A stretch of DNA of 64,000 nucleotides from Paenibacillus farraposensis (GCF_020736845.1 NZ_JAFFQR010000063.1:107228-171227), one strand, 5' to 3'. Counted from the first letter of the stretch, positions 35,627 to 45,393 are shown. The notes: generated by a model from the sequence alone, not told the origin. Made by a program: numbers and translations.

Positions 35627-36376
35627 ATGTATCAAGTGGTCCTGGTAAGGCACGGCGAAAGTGAATACAACCGTAAAAACCTGTTTACAGGCTGGACAGA
35701 TGTAGATCTGACTGAACAGGGGACCCATGAGGCCATCGAAGCGGGGCGTATTCTCAAGGAGGCCGGGTATACATTTGATTTGGCATTTGCCTCTGTGCTA
35801 AAACGATCCATCCGCACGCTGTATCACATATTGGATGAGCTGGATCATCTGTGGATACCCGTACAGAAGTCATGGAAGCTAAATGAACGCCATTACGGTG
35901 CGCTCCAGGGTCTTAGCAAACTGGATTCAGCCGTCAAATACGGTGAGGAACAGGTTCATATCTGGCGGCGCAGCCTGAAGGTACGACCTCCCATGCTGGA
36001 TGAAAAGGATGAACGGAGTCCTCGCAGGGAAGAGCGTTATCGGCATATTAAGCCGGAGGAGCTGCCGCTTGGAGAAAGTTTGGAGGATACAGTACACCGG
36101 GTAGGTGAATTTTGGAGGCAGCGGATTGTGCCCCTGGTCCTCAAAAAAGAGAGGGTTATCATTTCTGCGCATGGCAATACTTTACGGGCATTGATCAAGT
36201 ATATGGAGAATCTGGATGAAGCCACCTTGCTGGATTTGAATATTCCGACAGGCATACCGCTGGTGTATGAGCTGGATGACCATATAGACCCTATTCGGCG
36301 GTTCTATCTGGGTGATCCAAGCCATGTGAAGGCAAAAAAGCAGGCAGTGGCCAACCAAGGCAAGGTAACGGAATAG
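35627..36376 (+). CDS. gpmA: 2,3-bisphosphoglycerate-dependent phosphoglycerate mutase
   Basis: 249 residues. Catalytic LVRHGESEYNRKNLFTGW with the phospho-histidine, WKLNERHYGALQG, and the second histidine in IISAHGNTLRAL. Interconverts 3- and 2-phosphoglycerate in glycolysis. Similarity to E. coli GpmA runs along the full length, with an unusual C-terminal VANQGKVTE kept as in the family. GGAGAGGAGTGAG precedes the ATG. Stand-alone gene with a bidirectional terminator after it. Endospore formers usually also have a Mn-dependent GpmI; this may be the second enzyme. Confidence 0.95.
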   Translation: MYQVVLVRHGESEYNRKNLFTGWTDVDLTEQGTHEAIEAGRILKEAGYTFDLAFASVLKRSIRTLYHILDELDHLWIPVQKSWKLNERHYGALQGLSKLDSAVKYGEEQVHIWRRSLKVRPPMLDEKDERSPRREERYRHIKPEELPLGESLEDTVHRVGEFWRQRIVPLVLKKERVIISAHGNTLRALIKYMENLDEATLLDLNIPTGIPLVYELDDHIDPIRRFYLGDPSHVKAKKQAVANQGKVTE

Positions 36377-36393
36377 TGGGAGGATACCAAACT

Positions 36394-36431
36394 AAAGAGG
36401 ACAGGCGCCTTCTCGCGTCCTGTCCTCTTTG
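36394..36431. terminator. Bidirectional terminator between gpmA and the amylase gene
   Basis: AAAGAGGACAGG and CCTGTCCTCTTT are perfect 12-bp arms, with A-run and T-run on the two sides, serving both converging genes. Confidence 0.85.
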
Positions 36432-36443
36432 TGCCGGGCAAAA

Positions 36444-37937
36444 TTAAGCATCCATGTCATCTTCTGCTTCTGGACTATCATTCCCGGCGGGAAGTGCCCA
36501 TACCGATACGCTGCCGGCACGAACCGGAAATATGCCGTAGCCATCTTGCCTGATCGTTACGGTATGATCGTAATGCCCCGTCAAGTCTGTCCATTGCTCT
36601 CCTGCGCGTTGTTTTCCCACGAACATACGCTTTTCCCCTTTGTCGGCATTAGTGATCACTACAGCGCAGCCAGAGCCTTTTAATTCGGGTATGCCCTGAC
36701 GCACCCATCCAATCGTATGGGGATCATCAAAATAATCTTTTTGCTCCCCGTAGGCTTTATGATACCGGGCATATAGGAGTGGGTCCAACTCAGCCTGCTT
36801 GCTTTTCGCGGGGGTTTTACCCTGAATACCGTAGTAATCCCCGTAGAACACACAGGGATAGCCGTCCTTACGCAGTAAAATGAGTGCATAGGCGCTGGGC
36901 TTGAACCAGTCCTCCACCCAGGATTCCAGCGCTTCATGAGGCTGTGAATCATGATTATCGACAAAGGTAACTGAATTCAGGGGGTGAGTATGAACCAGCG
37001 TATCCTCAAAAATGGTCCTCAGATCAAAATCCCTGCCACCCAAGGAAGCGCTATACAGCTTGTAGTGGAGAGATACGTCAAACAGGTCAATTTTATAGTC
37101 GATGGTATCCAGGAAATTCTGGCATGATTTCAAATCCGGTTTCCAAAACTCGCCTACCATATAAAAATCCTGTCCGCGCTTTTTGATCATTTCCGTTGCA
37201 AATTCCCGTACAAATTCATGATTGATATGCTTGATGGCATCCAGGCGAAATCCGCTGCATTGCAGAGTATCTACCAGCCATTTGCCCCAGCGGATCATTT
37301 CCTTGCGCACATCCTGATGATTATAGTCAATATTGGCAAACATTAAATAATCATAATTTCCGAATTCATGATCTACATGTTCGCTCCAGCTTTTATTTTT
37401 GCCTAAAATACGAAAAATCCCTGTCCGTTTCCGACGCGCATCGTAGTCAGTTCCATTAAAATGTTCAAAATTCCATTGGAATGTGGAATACTGACCTTGA
37501 CGGCCGGGAAATGTAAATTTAGTCCACCCTTCGATATCAAAGGGCTCTGAAATAACCTCATTACGGTTATTCGGGTTGACCTCGACGACCTTGAACACTT
37601 CGGTTTCATCCGCACCGGCCTTGTGGTTCATGACCAGATCGACATAGACGGCCACACCGTGGCGAACGCAGGCGGCAACCGACTCCAGCAGGTCTTCTCT
37701 GGTTCCGTATTTGGTGCGTACCGCACCTTTTTGATTGAATTCACCCAGATCGTAAAGGTCATAGACGCCGTATCCCGTATCCTCGGGCGATTGGCCCTTG
37801 GTGACAGGTGGAATCCATATCGCATCAATTCCTTTAGTCTTTAGCTGCGGTGCCAGACGGGCAAGTTTCTTCCAGTGAGAACCGTCAGCTTCGATATTCC
37901 ACTCGAAAAACTGCATCATCGTATGGTTCCTTTTCAT
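36444..37937 (-). CDS. Cytoplasmic alpha-amylase (GH13)
   Basis: 497 residues, no signal peptide, so intracellular. GH13 landmarks: DLVMNHKAGAD (region I), GFRLDAIKHI (nucleophile Asp), MVGEFWK (acid/base Glu), TFVDNHDSQP (third Asp). It starts MKRNHTMMQFFEWNIEADGS, as in the B. licheniformis-type and E. coli AmyA-type enzymes. Hydrolyses alpha-1,4 bonds in imported maltodextrins or glycogen. The C-terminal beta domain is complete, with a short acidic tail (SPEAEDDMDA). Single gene; AGGAGGGACGC upstream. Confidence 0.93.
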   Translation of the reverse strand: MKRNHTMMQFFEWNIEADGSHWKKLARLAPQLKTKGIDAIWIPPVTKGQSPEDTGYGVYDLYDLGEFNQKGAVRTKYGTREDLLESVAACVRHGVAVYVDLVMNHKAGADETEVFKVVEVNPNNRNEVISEPFDIEGWTKFTFPGRQGQYSTFQWNFEHFNGTDYDARRKRTGIFRILGKNKSWSEHVDHEFGNYDYLMFANIDYNHQDVRKEMIRWGKWLVDTLQCSGFRLDAIKHINHEFVREFATEMIKKRGQDFYMVGEFWKPDLKSCQNFLDTIDYKIDLFDVSLHYKLYSASLGGRDFDLRTIFEDTLVHTHPLNSVTFVDNHDSQPHEALESWVEDWFKPSAYALILLRKDGYPCVFYGDYYGIQGKTPAKSKQAELDPLLYARYHKAYGEQKDYFDDPHTIGWVRQGIPELKGSGCAVVITNADKGEKRMFVGKQRAGEQWTDLTGHYDHTVTIRQDGYGIFPVRAGSVSVWALPAGNDSPEAEDDMDA

Positions 37938-38204
37938 GTGCGTCCCTCCTCCATATATAACAAGTTACCCACCAAGTAAGGGGGGCTAAACGTCAGACGG
38001 CTAATATGGCACTGAACAAGAACAAACAACACTGTATGACATATGGTTAAATCATTAAAATTTGATATATCTATACCTGACGGTTATGACCCTTCGACGG
38101 CTGGCAAAGGAAATCGGAACAAGATAAAATGAATCTAACTTAACAGTGGTACAAATTTCAGGCTAACCCATGAAGGATGAGCGACGGAGGAAGGAGGGAT
38201 GAAC

Positions 38205-38993
38205 ATGACGGAACCGCAGCAGAACAGGAATGAAGCGGGCGAACCACTAATGAAGAAATGTACGTATTGTCAGGAGATCAAGCCGCTAACGAACTTTCAG
38301 CGCAGAACCGGTCGCCGGGCAGGTCCGTATTCCCGGCGTGGTCCTTGCCGTTCCTGCCGGGGGTTAGCCACACAAGAGCGCGAGATCATGACCACCTCTT
38401 CTTCCGGCAAGGAAATGAAGCTCTTGGACGTTTCCATGGCGCGGCACAACCCGGGGGCAGGTGAGGCTGTCCCAAGTCTGGATATACCAGCACAGCCTGA
38501 CCTGTTGGCTCATCCACGCCGCAGGAAGCCAGTCACAGATAAGGCTCGCGAGCGCCACCGGCAACGGGTGCGGAATCTGCTTAGCAGGCTGAAGCCTGCG
38601 GATACCGGGGCGCTGCGGCTCAATCGCAACGGCATGATTCGGCTCAGAGGTAAAACCGATCAGGGGAGACACTGGCATCAGGAGATTGAACTTGATTTGG
38701 CGATGACTCTGGTTAGAGAGCGCATGGCGGTGATTGTAAACCCATACACCGTTCGCAGACTCTACAGTAACAAGGAATTTCGCCAATACGTGCTCAAGCG
38801 TGACCGTTATACCTGCTTTTTCTGCGGCGGCTATGGTGATACAATTGATCATTTACTGCCTCGGGCTAAAGGTGGGCATACCAACTGTGTATGTGCCTGC
38901 AACGAGTGCAATCAGATTAAAGCTGCCCGCGATGCAGATGAGTTCATCGAGTCTGGTGTGCCGTTGCCGTCTCCTGATGATATCGAGGCTTAG
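38205..38993 (+). CDS. HNH endonuclease-like protein with zinc-ribbon N-terminus
   Basis: 262 residues from ATG 38205 (AAGGAGGG 7 nt before; ATG 38199 overlaps the site). N-terminal CTYCQEIKPLTNF ... CRSCRG is a two-Cys-pair zinc element. A middle part is basic and low in order. The C-terminal ~65 residues form an HNH nuclease core: VLKRDRYTCFFCGGYGDTID, HLLPRAKGGHTNCVCACNEC, NQIKAARDADEF, with the DH and the H of the HNH motif and four zinc cysteines. Such stand-alone HNH proteins are often of unknown role; no phage or restriction genes are near. DNA nicking is inferred from the domain only. Confidence 0.85.
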   Translation: MTEPQQNRNEAGEPLMKKCTYCQEIKPLTNFQRRTGRRAGPYSRRGPCRSCRGLATQEREIMTTSSSGKEMKLLDVSMARHNPGAGEAVPSLDIPAQPDLLAHPRRRKPVTDKARERHRQRVRNLLSRLKPADTGALRLNRNGMIRLRGKTDQGRHWHQEIELDLAMTLVRERMAVIVNPYTVRRLYSNKEFRQYVLKRDRYTCFFCGGYGDTIDHLLPRAKGGHTNCVCACNECNQIKAARDADEFIESGVPLPSPDDIEA

Positions 38994-39122
38994 CATATAC
39001 CTGCAAATATTAGCTATAGGTATGGAATTTACTGCAAAGTACATATATGGATGTTCAAATGAAAATAATGTTTAAGGCTTATCCTCGATAATTAACAAAG
39101 CGGCAGTACCGTCCCGGATTTC

Positions 39123-39734
39123 TTAATCATAATTACAGACTTTTTCAACAGGACCAAAGATTCTCAGTCCGTTTTTGACAAGCTCGTTTATACTCTCCTC
39201 GTTTGGTTCTAAATAGCACATTCCAATACCGTTATAATATGAAAAGTAGGCCCAAGCAATATAGAATGGATCACCAGGGCTAAGCTCTCCCATTCGTTGC
39301 CCTTCCTCTATTATGGGAATAATATCGTGTACAAATCGGTTTACGTAGTGGTTTAACTCTTTGGCAATGTCAGGAAATCGCTCAGGTTGTCCTAACGCAT
39401 ACTGAACAAGTCTCAGATAGGTTGCATTGTATAAAGAACGGTGAATTTGTCCTCTGACTAGAGAATGCAAGCGTTCCAATGGAGAATTCCCTTGGGACAT
39501 CAGAGACAGGTAGAGTTTTTTTGTGGTATCTAGTGGTTCTAGTATGACAGCTTGGAACAAATCATCCTTCGTAGGAAAATATAAAAAGATAGTTGCGTGA
39601 CTAACTCCCACTGCTTTAGCGATTTGTGTAATAGTACTTTGTGAAAATCCGTGTTGAGCGAAAAGGACGGTTGCTGCATCCAATATTTTCCTTCTACGTT
39701 CATCACGCAACTTTTTGTTTACAGTTCTAGCCAT
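39123..39734 (-). CDS. TetR-family repressor
   Basis: 203 residues. N-terminal helix-turn-helix (ILDAATVLFAQHGFSQSTIT, QIAKAVGVSHATIFLYFPTK) and a helical ligand domain. Divergent from the OsmC-like and MFS genes, with a 22-bp palindrome between them. Probably represses both directions until a drug-like or electrophilic ligand binds. Ligand unknown. AGGTGAG is the ribosome site. Confidence 0.93.
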   Translation of the reverse strand: MARTVNKKLRDERRRKILDAATVLFAQHGFSQSTITQIAKAVGVSHATIFLYFPTKDDLFQAVILEPLDTTKKLYLSLMSQGNSPLERLHSLVRGQIHRSLYNATYLRLVQYALGQPERFPDIAKELNHYVNRFVHDIIPIIEEGQRMGELSPGDPFYIAWAYFSYYNGIGMCYLEPNEESINELVKNGLRIFGPVEKVCNYD

Positions 39735-39844
39735 ATACTCACCTCATTAATTTCCTCAGAAAAGCTAACCTAGTCTGCCCTATGATAACGAAAAGAGAAT
39801 CCATTCAGCAAGGAAAATATTCAATCGAAAAAAATCCTCTTTTA

Positions 39845-39866
39845 AATAACTGATTGATCAGTTATT
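39845..39866. promoter_or_regulatory. TetR operator
   Basis: AATAACTGAT-TG-ATCAGTTATT: 10-bp perfect arms around 2 bp, between the divergent tetR and osmC genes, 50 bp before the OsmC-like start. Typical size and symmetry for a TetR-family operator. Confidence 0.8.
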
Positions 39867-39916
39867 ATACAACTAAGTTTATATATAAACTTTAAAAATG
39901 GAAAGGTGAGATTCGA

Positions 39917-40363
39917 ATGATGAAATATCTCTTTAGACTATCATCTAACTGGCAAGGTGGAGTAATGGGGCGAGGGAATGTAAGAACAGAGAATTATACA
40001 ACGTCAGTTTCTCTCGCAAAAGAAATGGAAGGAACAGGAACTGGGACAAACTCTGAGGAATTGCTATTAGGAGCATCGGCAACATGCTACCTAATTTCCT
40101 TGGGTTATTATGTTGAGAAAGAACGATTACCTGTTGTTGATATTACGATGGAAACAGAGGGGCTTGTTGTGAATGATGCCGGGTATCGAGTTGCTCAAAT
40201 TACACATCGACCAACGATTATTTTGGAAAACGGTGCAACCAGAGAACAAGTGCAATTGGCAGCTTCGTTATCTGCACAAGCTGAAAAAATTTGTATGATT
40301 GCAAAAGCGATGAAAGGTAACGTGGAAATGGTTATTGAACCGAATATAACGATTTCTCAATAA
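39917..40363 (+). CDS. OsmC/Ohr-family protein
   Basis: 148 residues. Two conserved cysteines in SATCYLI and AEKICMIAKAM, the spacing of the OsmC/Ohr peroxidase fold. The family reduces organic hydroperoxides using both cysteines. GGAAAGGTGAG precedes the ATG. First gene of a two-gene operon with an MFS exporter under TetR control, suggesting a response to a reactive organic compound. Confidence 0.92.
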   Translation: MMKYLFRLSSNWQGGVMGRGNVRTENYTTSVSLAKEMEGTGTGTNSEELLLGASATCYLISLGYYVEKERLPVVDITMETEGLVVNDAGYRVAQITHRPTIILENGATREQVQLAASLSAQAEKICMIAKAMKGNVEMVIEPNITISQ

Positions 40364-40387
40364 ATCAAATAAATGGAGGAAGATAGA

Positions 40388-41842
40388 GTGGGAACTGTAC
40401 CGTTACCGATTAATCAGGGAGGCTTCAAGCAAGTATATATTGCAAGCTTTGGTCTGTTTATCACTTACATAGACAGTACAATCATTAATGTTGCCCTGCC
40501 ATCCGTCATAAAAGACTATCATATTGGGCTAGATTTGGCTGCGTGGGTTATCAATGCTTTCATTCTTGCATTAGCCGTCTTGTTGATTGCTATGGGTAAG
40601 ATTTCGGAAATTTATGGTAAACATAAAGTATATGCATGGGGCTTGATCTTTTTCTTGATTAGCTCATTTCTGTGTGGAATCGCTCAGAATATCTACCTAC
40701 TTATTTCCTTTCGCGTTATTCAAGGAATCGCAGGTGCAATGATCATTCCAACCAGTATGTCACTTGCTCGAGAAGCTGTTCCGAAAGAGCTAGTAGGAAG
40801 AGCGATAGGGATTTGGGGAGCGATTGGCGCATTGGGAGCAGCCGGTGGCCCTCCACTTGGAGGAATTATTACAGAATACTTCGGTTGGAGATGGATTTTC
40901 TTTATTAACATTCCCTTTATCCTGTCAATGTTACCGGCTGTTTTTCATATTTTTAAAAATTACGTTTTCGAACGAAAAGAAGCTCATTTTGACTTGCTTG
41001 GAATGTTGACTATTGGAACCTCCATTCTTTTTCTGACATTTGCAATCTTGAAAGGGCAAGAAATAGGTTGGACATCTATTCGAATTTTAAGTTGCCTATT
41101 GATTTGTATTCTTAGTTTTCTGCTCTTTTTAAGTCTAGAACGAAGAATAATGTATCCACTTCTTGATTTTTCCGTTTTTAATAATAAAGTGTATGTGGCA
41201 GGATTAGTCTCAAACCTGTTGGCTGGTATACTAACAATGGGTGTAAATATGCTAATACCTGAATATCTGACTCAAGTACAAGGGTATGATCTGATACTGG
41301 TCTCTATGTTAACAACTTTATTGCCTTTATCAAGTCTGTTTGTAGGCCCTTTGATAGGAAGGCTTGTAGACAAAACAGGTTTTTTCATTCCATTAATGAT
41401 TGGATATGGCTGTGCTCTGTGTGGTTTTTTCAGCCTTTTCTTGACACCGATGAATTTGTCAGTCGTATGGCTCATTGTTATCCTATTGATTACGGGAACC
41501 GGGAATGGAATCCTTATGATTACTTGTGTTGCCGTAAGTACTTCATCTCTTCCTCCCCAACAGCTTTCAGTGGGATCAGGAATTTTCTCGATGGTACGAA
41601 ATGTTAGTGGTGCCCTTGGGATCTCCATTATGATTTCGATTACTCTAGGTTATATCAACAGCCATTCTGCTGGGAGCTTAGATCATAAGCTGATTGTTTC
41701 GCAGGCAATGAAGTACGCTTTTCTTGCAGGAGGCGTGATTACATTGTTATTTAGTCCGAGCTTGATCCTCCTAAAATCCACTCGGGGTATTAAGAACAGA
41801 GAAGAATCTCTAAGCGATCTCAAGATTGGTCAAGAAACCTGA
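40388..41842 (+). CDS. MFS drug exporter, DHA2 (EmrB/QacA) type
   Basis: 484 residues from GTG 40388 with GGAGGAAG 7 nt before it; an ATG at 40373 is part of that site and less likely. About 14 membrane segments. Signature YIDSTIINVALPSVIKDYHI (motif D1 of the 14-span group) and RVIQGIAGAMIIPTS, WGAIGALGAAGGPPLGG (motif C, antiporter). Expels drugs against protons. 24 bp after the OsmC-like gene. Confidence 0.93.
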   Translation: MGTVPLPINQGGFKQVYIASFGLFITYIDSTIINVALPSVIKDYHIGLDLAAWVINAFILALAVLLIAMGKISEIYGKHKVYAWGLIFFLISSFLCGIAQNIYLLISFRVIQGIAGAMIIPTSMSLAREAVPKELVGRAIGIWGAIGALGAAGGPPLGGIITEYFGWRWIFFINIPFILSMLPAVFHIFKNYVFERKEAHFDLLGMLTIGTSILFLTFAILKGQEIGWTSIRILSCLLICILSFLLFLSLERRIMYPLLDFSVFNNKVYVAGLVSNLLAGILTMGVNMLIPEYLTQVQGYDLILVSMLTTLLPLSSLFVGPLIGRLVDKTGFFIPLMIGYGCALCGFFSLFLTPMNLSVVWLIVILLITGTGNGILMITCVAVSTSSLPPQQLSVGSGIFSMVRNVSGALGISIMISITLGYINSHSAGSLDHKLIVSQAMKYAFLAGGVITLLFSPSLILLKSTRGIKNREESLSDLKIGQET

Positions 41843-41878
41843 TAAAGAATCTGCGATACGTCCCGATGTAGTCGGGTC

Positions 41879-41910
41879 AGGCTGTCAGGAATGTCGACAG
41901 CCTTTTTTTC
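41879..41910 (+). terminator. Terminator of the OsmC-MFS operon
   Basis: AGGCTGTC-aggaatgtc-GACAGCCT followed by TTTTTTC. Confidence 0.85.
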
Positions 41911-42019
41911 GACATACCTTGATGCTAACAATGTGGTAAAAAATGATAACAGAAAAATAAACGGGAGGTCTGTTTCAGAGAGAGTGTAGTATCGAACGAG
42001 ATTATCGCGACAAGTCGGA

Positions 42020-42190
42020 AGGCCAGCAAGATACCTTCCCGTTGTCGTTCGCGAATCAATGCCCGCTCGAATTCTGCAAAAGCTCCCATGATGGATAGCA
42101 TCAGTGTGGACATAGGAGAATCTTCGCCAGTGAAGGTAAGATTTTCTTTGATGAGTTCAATACGAATCCCCGGTTTGGCTTTAGTCTTCC
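42020..42190 (-). pseudogene. Serine resolvase/invertase relic
   Basis: Minus-strand reading gives KPGIRIELIKENLTFTGEDS, PMSTLMLSIMGAFAEFERAL, IRERQREGI, matching the end of the catalytic domain and start of the E helix of Tn3-type serine recombinases. The N-terminal catalytic serine region and the C-terminal DNA-binding part are absent. Marks the site of a lost mobile element. Confidence 0.75.
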
Positions 42191-42723
42191 ATTGGCCCTA
42201 TCGTCCTATTTTTTCCGTTTCGTTAGCAGACCCCTATCGGGGTGGATAGCATGTTAGCGTGAACTTAAATTCACTCTCTCTATTACACTTCTTGGCATAA
42301 AATCCCCTTTTTAAAGGTAATTTTGGACAAAAAACGACTTCATTCTAATTATTATCAGAAAAACAAATAAAAATTTGCAGAATTTTGTGTAAATTTAAAT
42401 TTTTTTTCGACGATTGTGTTGTAAAAAGTGTAATATAGAGGTATATAGAGGTATAGGGTTCCGTTTCGACCTGTTGTAGTCACGGAGGAGTGCTTCGTGA
42501 GATATTCCGCAGCAGTAACAACAACAGAATAACGTCCGAGCGATATACAATTGGCATCTGCGATGATCAGTCTTGCCCTTTAGGGTATAGGCCGGTTTAA
42601 GCTGTGCTTCTTGCATATTAAGGGACGCGGATTCATTGAACGTTTTTATTGCTAGAGTTTATAGATGCAGGTTATGAGAAAGGGATGGACTTCTATTTTC
42701 ACAGTAAAGGAGGACGTTCACGC
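42191..42723 (+). other. 533-bp upstream region of the DUF1641-ndh operon
   Basis: No gene supported. It contains a TAATATAGAGG segment with a repeated TATAGAGGTA (42433-42454) that may hold the promoter, followed by about 270 nt of possible leader. I looked for a Rex box (TTGTGAAATATTTCACAA in B. subtilis) and found only a half-site-like TTGTGTAAAT near 42388. Confidence 0.4.
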
Positions 42724-43155
42724 ATGTCTGAAAACCAACAAGAGGTGGCTGTAACACAAGAAGCTGCCAAAGAGTCTCGGGATGTACTGGACCAATTGAT
42801 GAAACCGGAGGTTCAGCAATCGCTGACCGTACTGGTGGAGAATCTGCCCAAGTTGACTGAGATGGTTACTTTGATGACCAACGCCTATGATGTAGCCCGT
42901 AGTCTGGCAACCGACCCTGTCTTTCTCGGAGATATGAAAAACTCCATGGGAGAGTTTGTGAAGCCTGTAACAGAATCGGCTAAAGGCTTGGCTTCTGCTG
43001 CTATTGAGGCAAATGACCGCGTACAAACTACAGACGGCAGTGTAGGTCTGTTTGGTTTGCTCAAGATGCTTAAAGATCCAAATGTACAAAAAACGCTGCG
43101 TTTCAGCCAGGCTTTCCTGAATATTCTGAATGAGCGCCAACGTGAAAGCAAATAA
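42724..43155 (+). CDS. yjlC: DUF1641 protein, YjlC-like
   Basis: 143 residues from ATG 42724 (AAAGGAGGACG upstream). Helical; VLDQLMKPEVQQSLTVLVEN and LLKMLKDPNVQKTLRFSQAF are DUF1641 features. In B. subtilis yjlC precedes the NADH dehydrogenase gene ndh, and the same order is kept here with 27 bp between. Its role is unknown; linkage suggests help to the membrane dehydrogenase. Confidence 0.88.
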   Translation: MSENQQEVAVTQEAAKESRDVLDQLMKPEVQQSLTVLVENLPKLTEMVTLMTNAYDVARSLATDPVFLGDMKNSMGEFVKPVTESAKGLASAAIEANDRVQTTDGSVGLFGLLKMLKDPNVQKTLRFSQAFLNILNERQRESK

Positions 43156-43182
43156 TCACCTGATCAAGAACGGAGGATGGAC

Positions 43183-44364
43183 ATGTCGAAGCAAATTTTG
43201 ATCTTGGGCGGCGGATACGGCGGATTGCTGGCCGCGCTCACAGCACGCCAGCATCTGGACGCTAGTCAAGCAACCATTACAGTGGTAAACCGCTTTGCGT
43301 CGCACCAAATTATTACGGAGCTGCACCGTTTGGCGGCAGGTACAATTGCCGAAAAAGCGGTTGCGCTTCCTTTGGAGAAACTGCTGCGTAACAAAGATAT
43401 TATCCTGAAGGTAGATACCGTTGCGGAAATCAAACCGGACGACAAAAAAGTATCCTTGGCCAGTGGCGCTACGTTGAGCTATGACGCTCTCGTTATTTCC
43501 CTGGGCAGTGAGACGGCTTATTTTGGTATTCCAGGACTGCAGGAGCACAGCTTCACCCTGAAATCAGTGGCAGAAGCCAATCGCATCCGCGAACATGTGG
43601 AAGCTCGTCTGGATGCTTACAAGCAATCCGGTAACAAAGCGGACGCTACAATCGTAATCGGTGGCGGCGGTCTGACAGGCGTTGAGCTGGTGGGCGAATA
43701 CGCTGATAAACTGCCTGTGGTTTGCCGTGAAAAAGGCATTAACTACGAAGATATTAGCCTCTACTGTGTAGAAGCTGGGCCATCGATTTTGGCAGGCTTC
43801 CCGCAGGCACTGGTTGAGCGTGCAGTGACAAGCCTTGAGAAACGCGGTGTTCAAATCGTAGCTGGTGTTCCAATTACGGAAATGAAAGCCGACGAAGTTC
43901 TGCTGAAAGACGGACGTTCGATCAAAACGAGCACACTGGTCTGGACAGGCGGCGTACAAGGCAACGCACTGGTTGGCGCATCCGGTATCGAAGTGAACCG
44001 TGGCCGTGCAACCGTAAATGGTGCCTTGCAATCGACTTCCCACGAAGACATCTTCCTGGCTGGTGACAGCGCAGTGGTGTTCCCGAGTGAAGGCGAGCGT
44101 CCATACCCTCCAACTGCACAGTTGGCTTGGCAAATGGGCGAGACGGTGGGTTACAACCTGTTCGCTTACTTTAACGGAGCGAAAATGGAACAATTCACAC
44201 CTGTATTCTCCGGTACACTGGGCAGCTTGGGCAGAACAGACGCGATCGGTACGGTAGGCGCGAATGCCACCCAACTGAAAGGCGCTGTAGCTACTTTGAT
44301 GAAAGAAGGCAGTAACATCCGTTACCTGTCCCACATCAAAGGACTTTTTGCATTGGCCTATTAA
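43183..44364 (+). CDS. ndh: Type II NADH dehydrogenase
   Basis: 393 residues from ATG 43183 (CGGAGG 6 nt before). Two Rossmann folds: ILILGGGYGGLLAALTARQH for FAD and TIVIGGGGLTGVELVGEYAD for NADH; the FAD-binding end EDIFLAGDSAVVF and AQLAWQMGE quinone-site region. Moves electrons from NADH to menaquinone without pumping protons, at the inner membrane face. Second gene of the yjlC-ndh operon. In B. subtilis this operon is controlled by Rex. Confidence 0.93.
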   Translation: MSKQILILGGGYGGLLAALTARQHLDASQATITVVNRFASHQIITELHRLAAGTIAEKAVALPLEKLLRNKDIILKVDTVAEIKPDDKKVSLASGATLSYDALVISLGSETAYFGIPGLQEHSFTLKSVAEANRIREHVEARLDAYKQSGNKADATIVIGGGGLTGVELVGEYADKLPVVCREKGINYEDISLYCVEAGPSILAGFPQALVERAVTSLEKRGVQIVAGVPITEMKADEVLLKDGRSIKTSTLVWTGGVQGNALVGASGIEVNRGRATVNGALQSTSHEDIFLAGDSAVVFPSEGERPYPPTAQLAWQMGETVGYNLFAYFNGAKMEQFTPVFSGTLGSLGRTDAIGTVGANATQLKGAVATLMKEGSNIRYLSHIKGLFALAY

Positions 44365-44393
44365 TATTTTCTTGCTTTTTATATGTTTTATCG

Positions 44394-44422
44394 AAGAGAG
44401 CGCAGTTCTGCGTTCTCTTTTT
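44394..44422 (+). terminator. Terminator of the yjlC-ndh operon
   Basis: AAGAGAGCGCA-gttc-TGCGTTCTCTTTTT. Confidence 0.85.
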
Positions 44423-44556
44423 GCTTTGCAGTTAAATCTATTATAAACCAGTAAATGTAAAATGTCATTTGTATTTTTGAATATATATTGCAAATTATGG
44501 TTGATATGATATTTTTGTGACGATACACTAGTAGAGAAAAAAACGAGGAGGGCATT

Positions 44557-45360
44557 ATGATTATGAAAATCAGGTTACTAATCGGCCTTATGATTTTAAT
44601 GAGTTTGGGTGCTGCAAACACGAATTTGGCATCAGCTCAAGGCCAAACACCGATATACCTCAAGGTTAATGATCACTACGTCTTATACACCTACCCTGCA
44701 TCACCTTTTGTGGATAAGAAGGGTAGACTGCTTATACCGCTCCAAGCGGCTAAGGATATACTGGGTGGTAAAGTAACTTTCAATGCAGCGAGCAAAACCG
44801 CTTCTGTTGATCTTTTGGGTCGTAATGTGACGGCCACGATCGGATCACCCAAAATAGCGGTTAACGGCGAGCCGGTGACAATGGATACAGTCCCCATCAT
44901 GAAAAGCAATGCGATGTTTTTACCGGTATCCATTCTGTTGAAAGATACAGATGCGAAGATGGAGTGGGACCCTAAGCGTGGATTATTAAAGCTAAAGCAT
45001 GATAGCTTTACGGAAAGTCCTGTTCTTATGAATTTTGAGGGACAAGACCTGGCCCAGGTCATTGATGCGAATGCTTTTGATCTTACTTCCTTTGATTGGG
45101 ATCGCAAGAAAGGCATATTGGATATTTATGCCACGTACGAGAGCAGTTTATCGCCCGCCTTCAAGCAAGTTGACTTTAATCCTATGATTGTGTATGGCAA
45201 AGGGGGCTATAGCGTAGATCCTTATTCTAAACCCGGTACGTTTCACAAAGTTAAAATAACTAGCCCTGGCCATTTGGTGTATACAAGAAATATAGGCGTG
45301 ACCGATGCGGATAATGATTATATAAAATACATTACTTCCGTAGGTAGGCTGATTAAGTAA
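44557..45360 (+). CDS. Secreted stalk-domain (copper amine oxidase N-like) protein
   Basis: 267 residues. Signal peptide (1-28, ending NLASAQG). Residues ~38-140 form a 'stalk' domain, the copper amine oxidase N-terminal-like module (GRLLIPLQAAKDILGGKVTF, SVDLLGRNVTATIGS, NAMFLPVSILL). The C-terminal ~120 residues are beta-rich (YATYESSLSPAFKQVDFNPM, IVYGKGGYSVDPYSKPGTFH) and of unknown function. GAGGAGGG precedes the ATG. Its 3' ~240 bp and terminator are duplicated, diverged, at 46680-46990. Confidence 0.82.
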   Translation: MIMKIRLLIGLMILMSLGAANTNLASAQGQTPIYLKVNDHYVLYTYPASPFVDKKGRLLIPLQAAKDILGGKVTFNAASKTASVDLLGRNVTATIGSPKIAVNGEPVTMDTVPIMKSNAMFLPVSILLKDTDAKMEWDPKRGLLKLKHDSFTESPVLMNFEGQDLAQVIDANAFDLTSFDWDRKKGILDIYATYESSLSPAFKQVDFNPMIVYGKGGYSVDPYSKPGTFHKVKITSPGHLVYTRNIGVTDADNDYIKYITSVGRLIK

Positions 45361-45393
45361 TTGTTCAGCTATCGAAGGTTGCAGTTATGAAAA

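Noticed and set aside
42395..42616. Minus-strand 73-codon frame before the yjlC-like gene
   Set aside because: Cysteine-rich and low-complexity without start signal; more likely leader DNA of the downstream operon.
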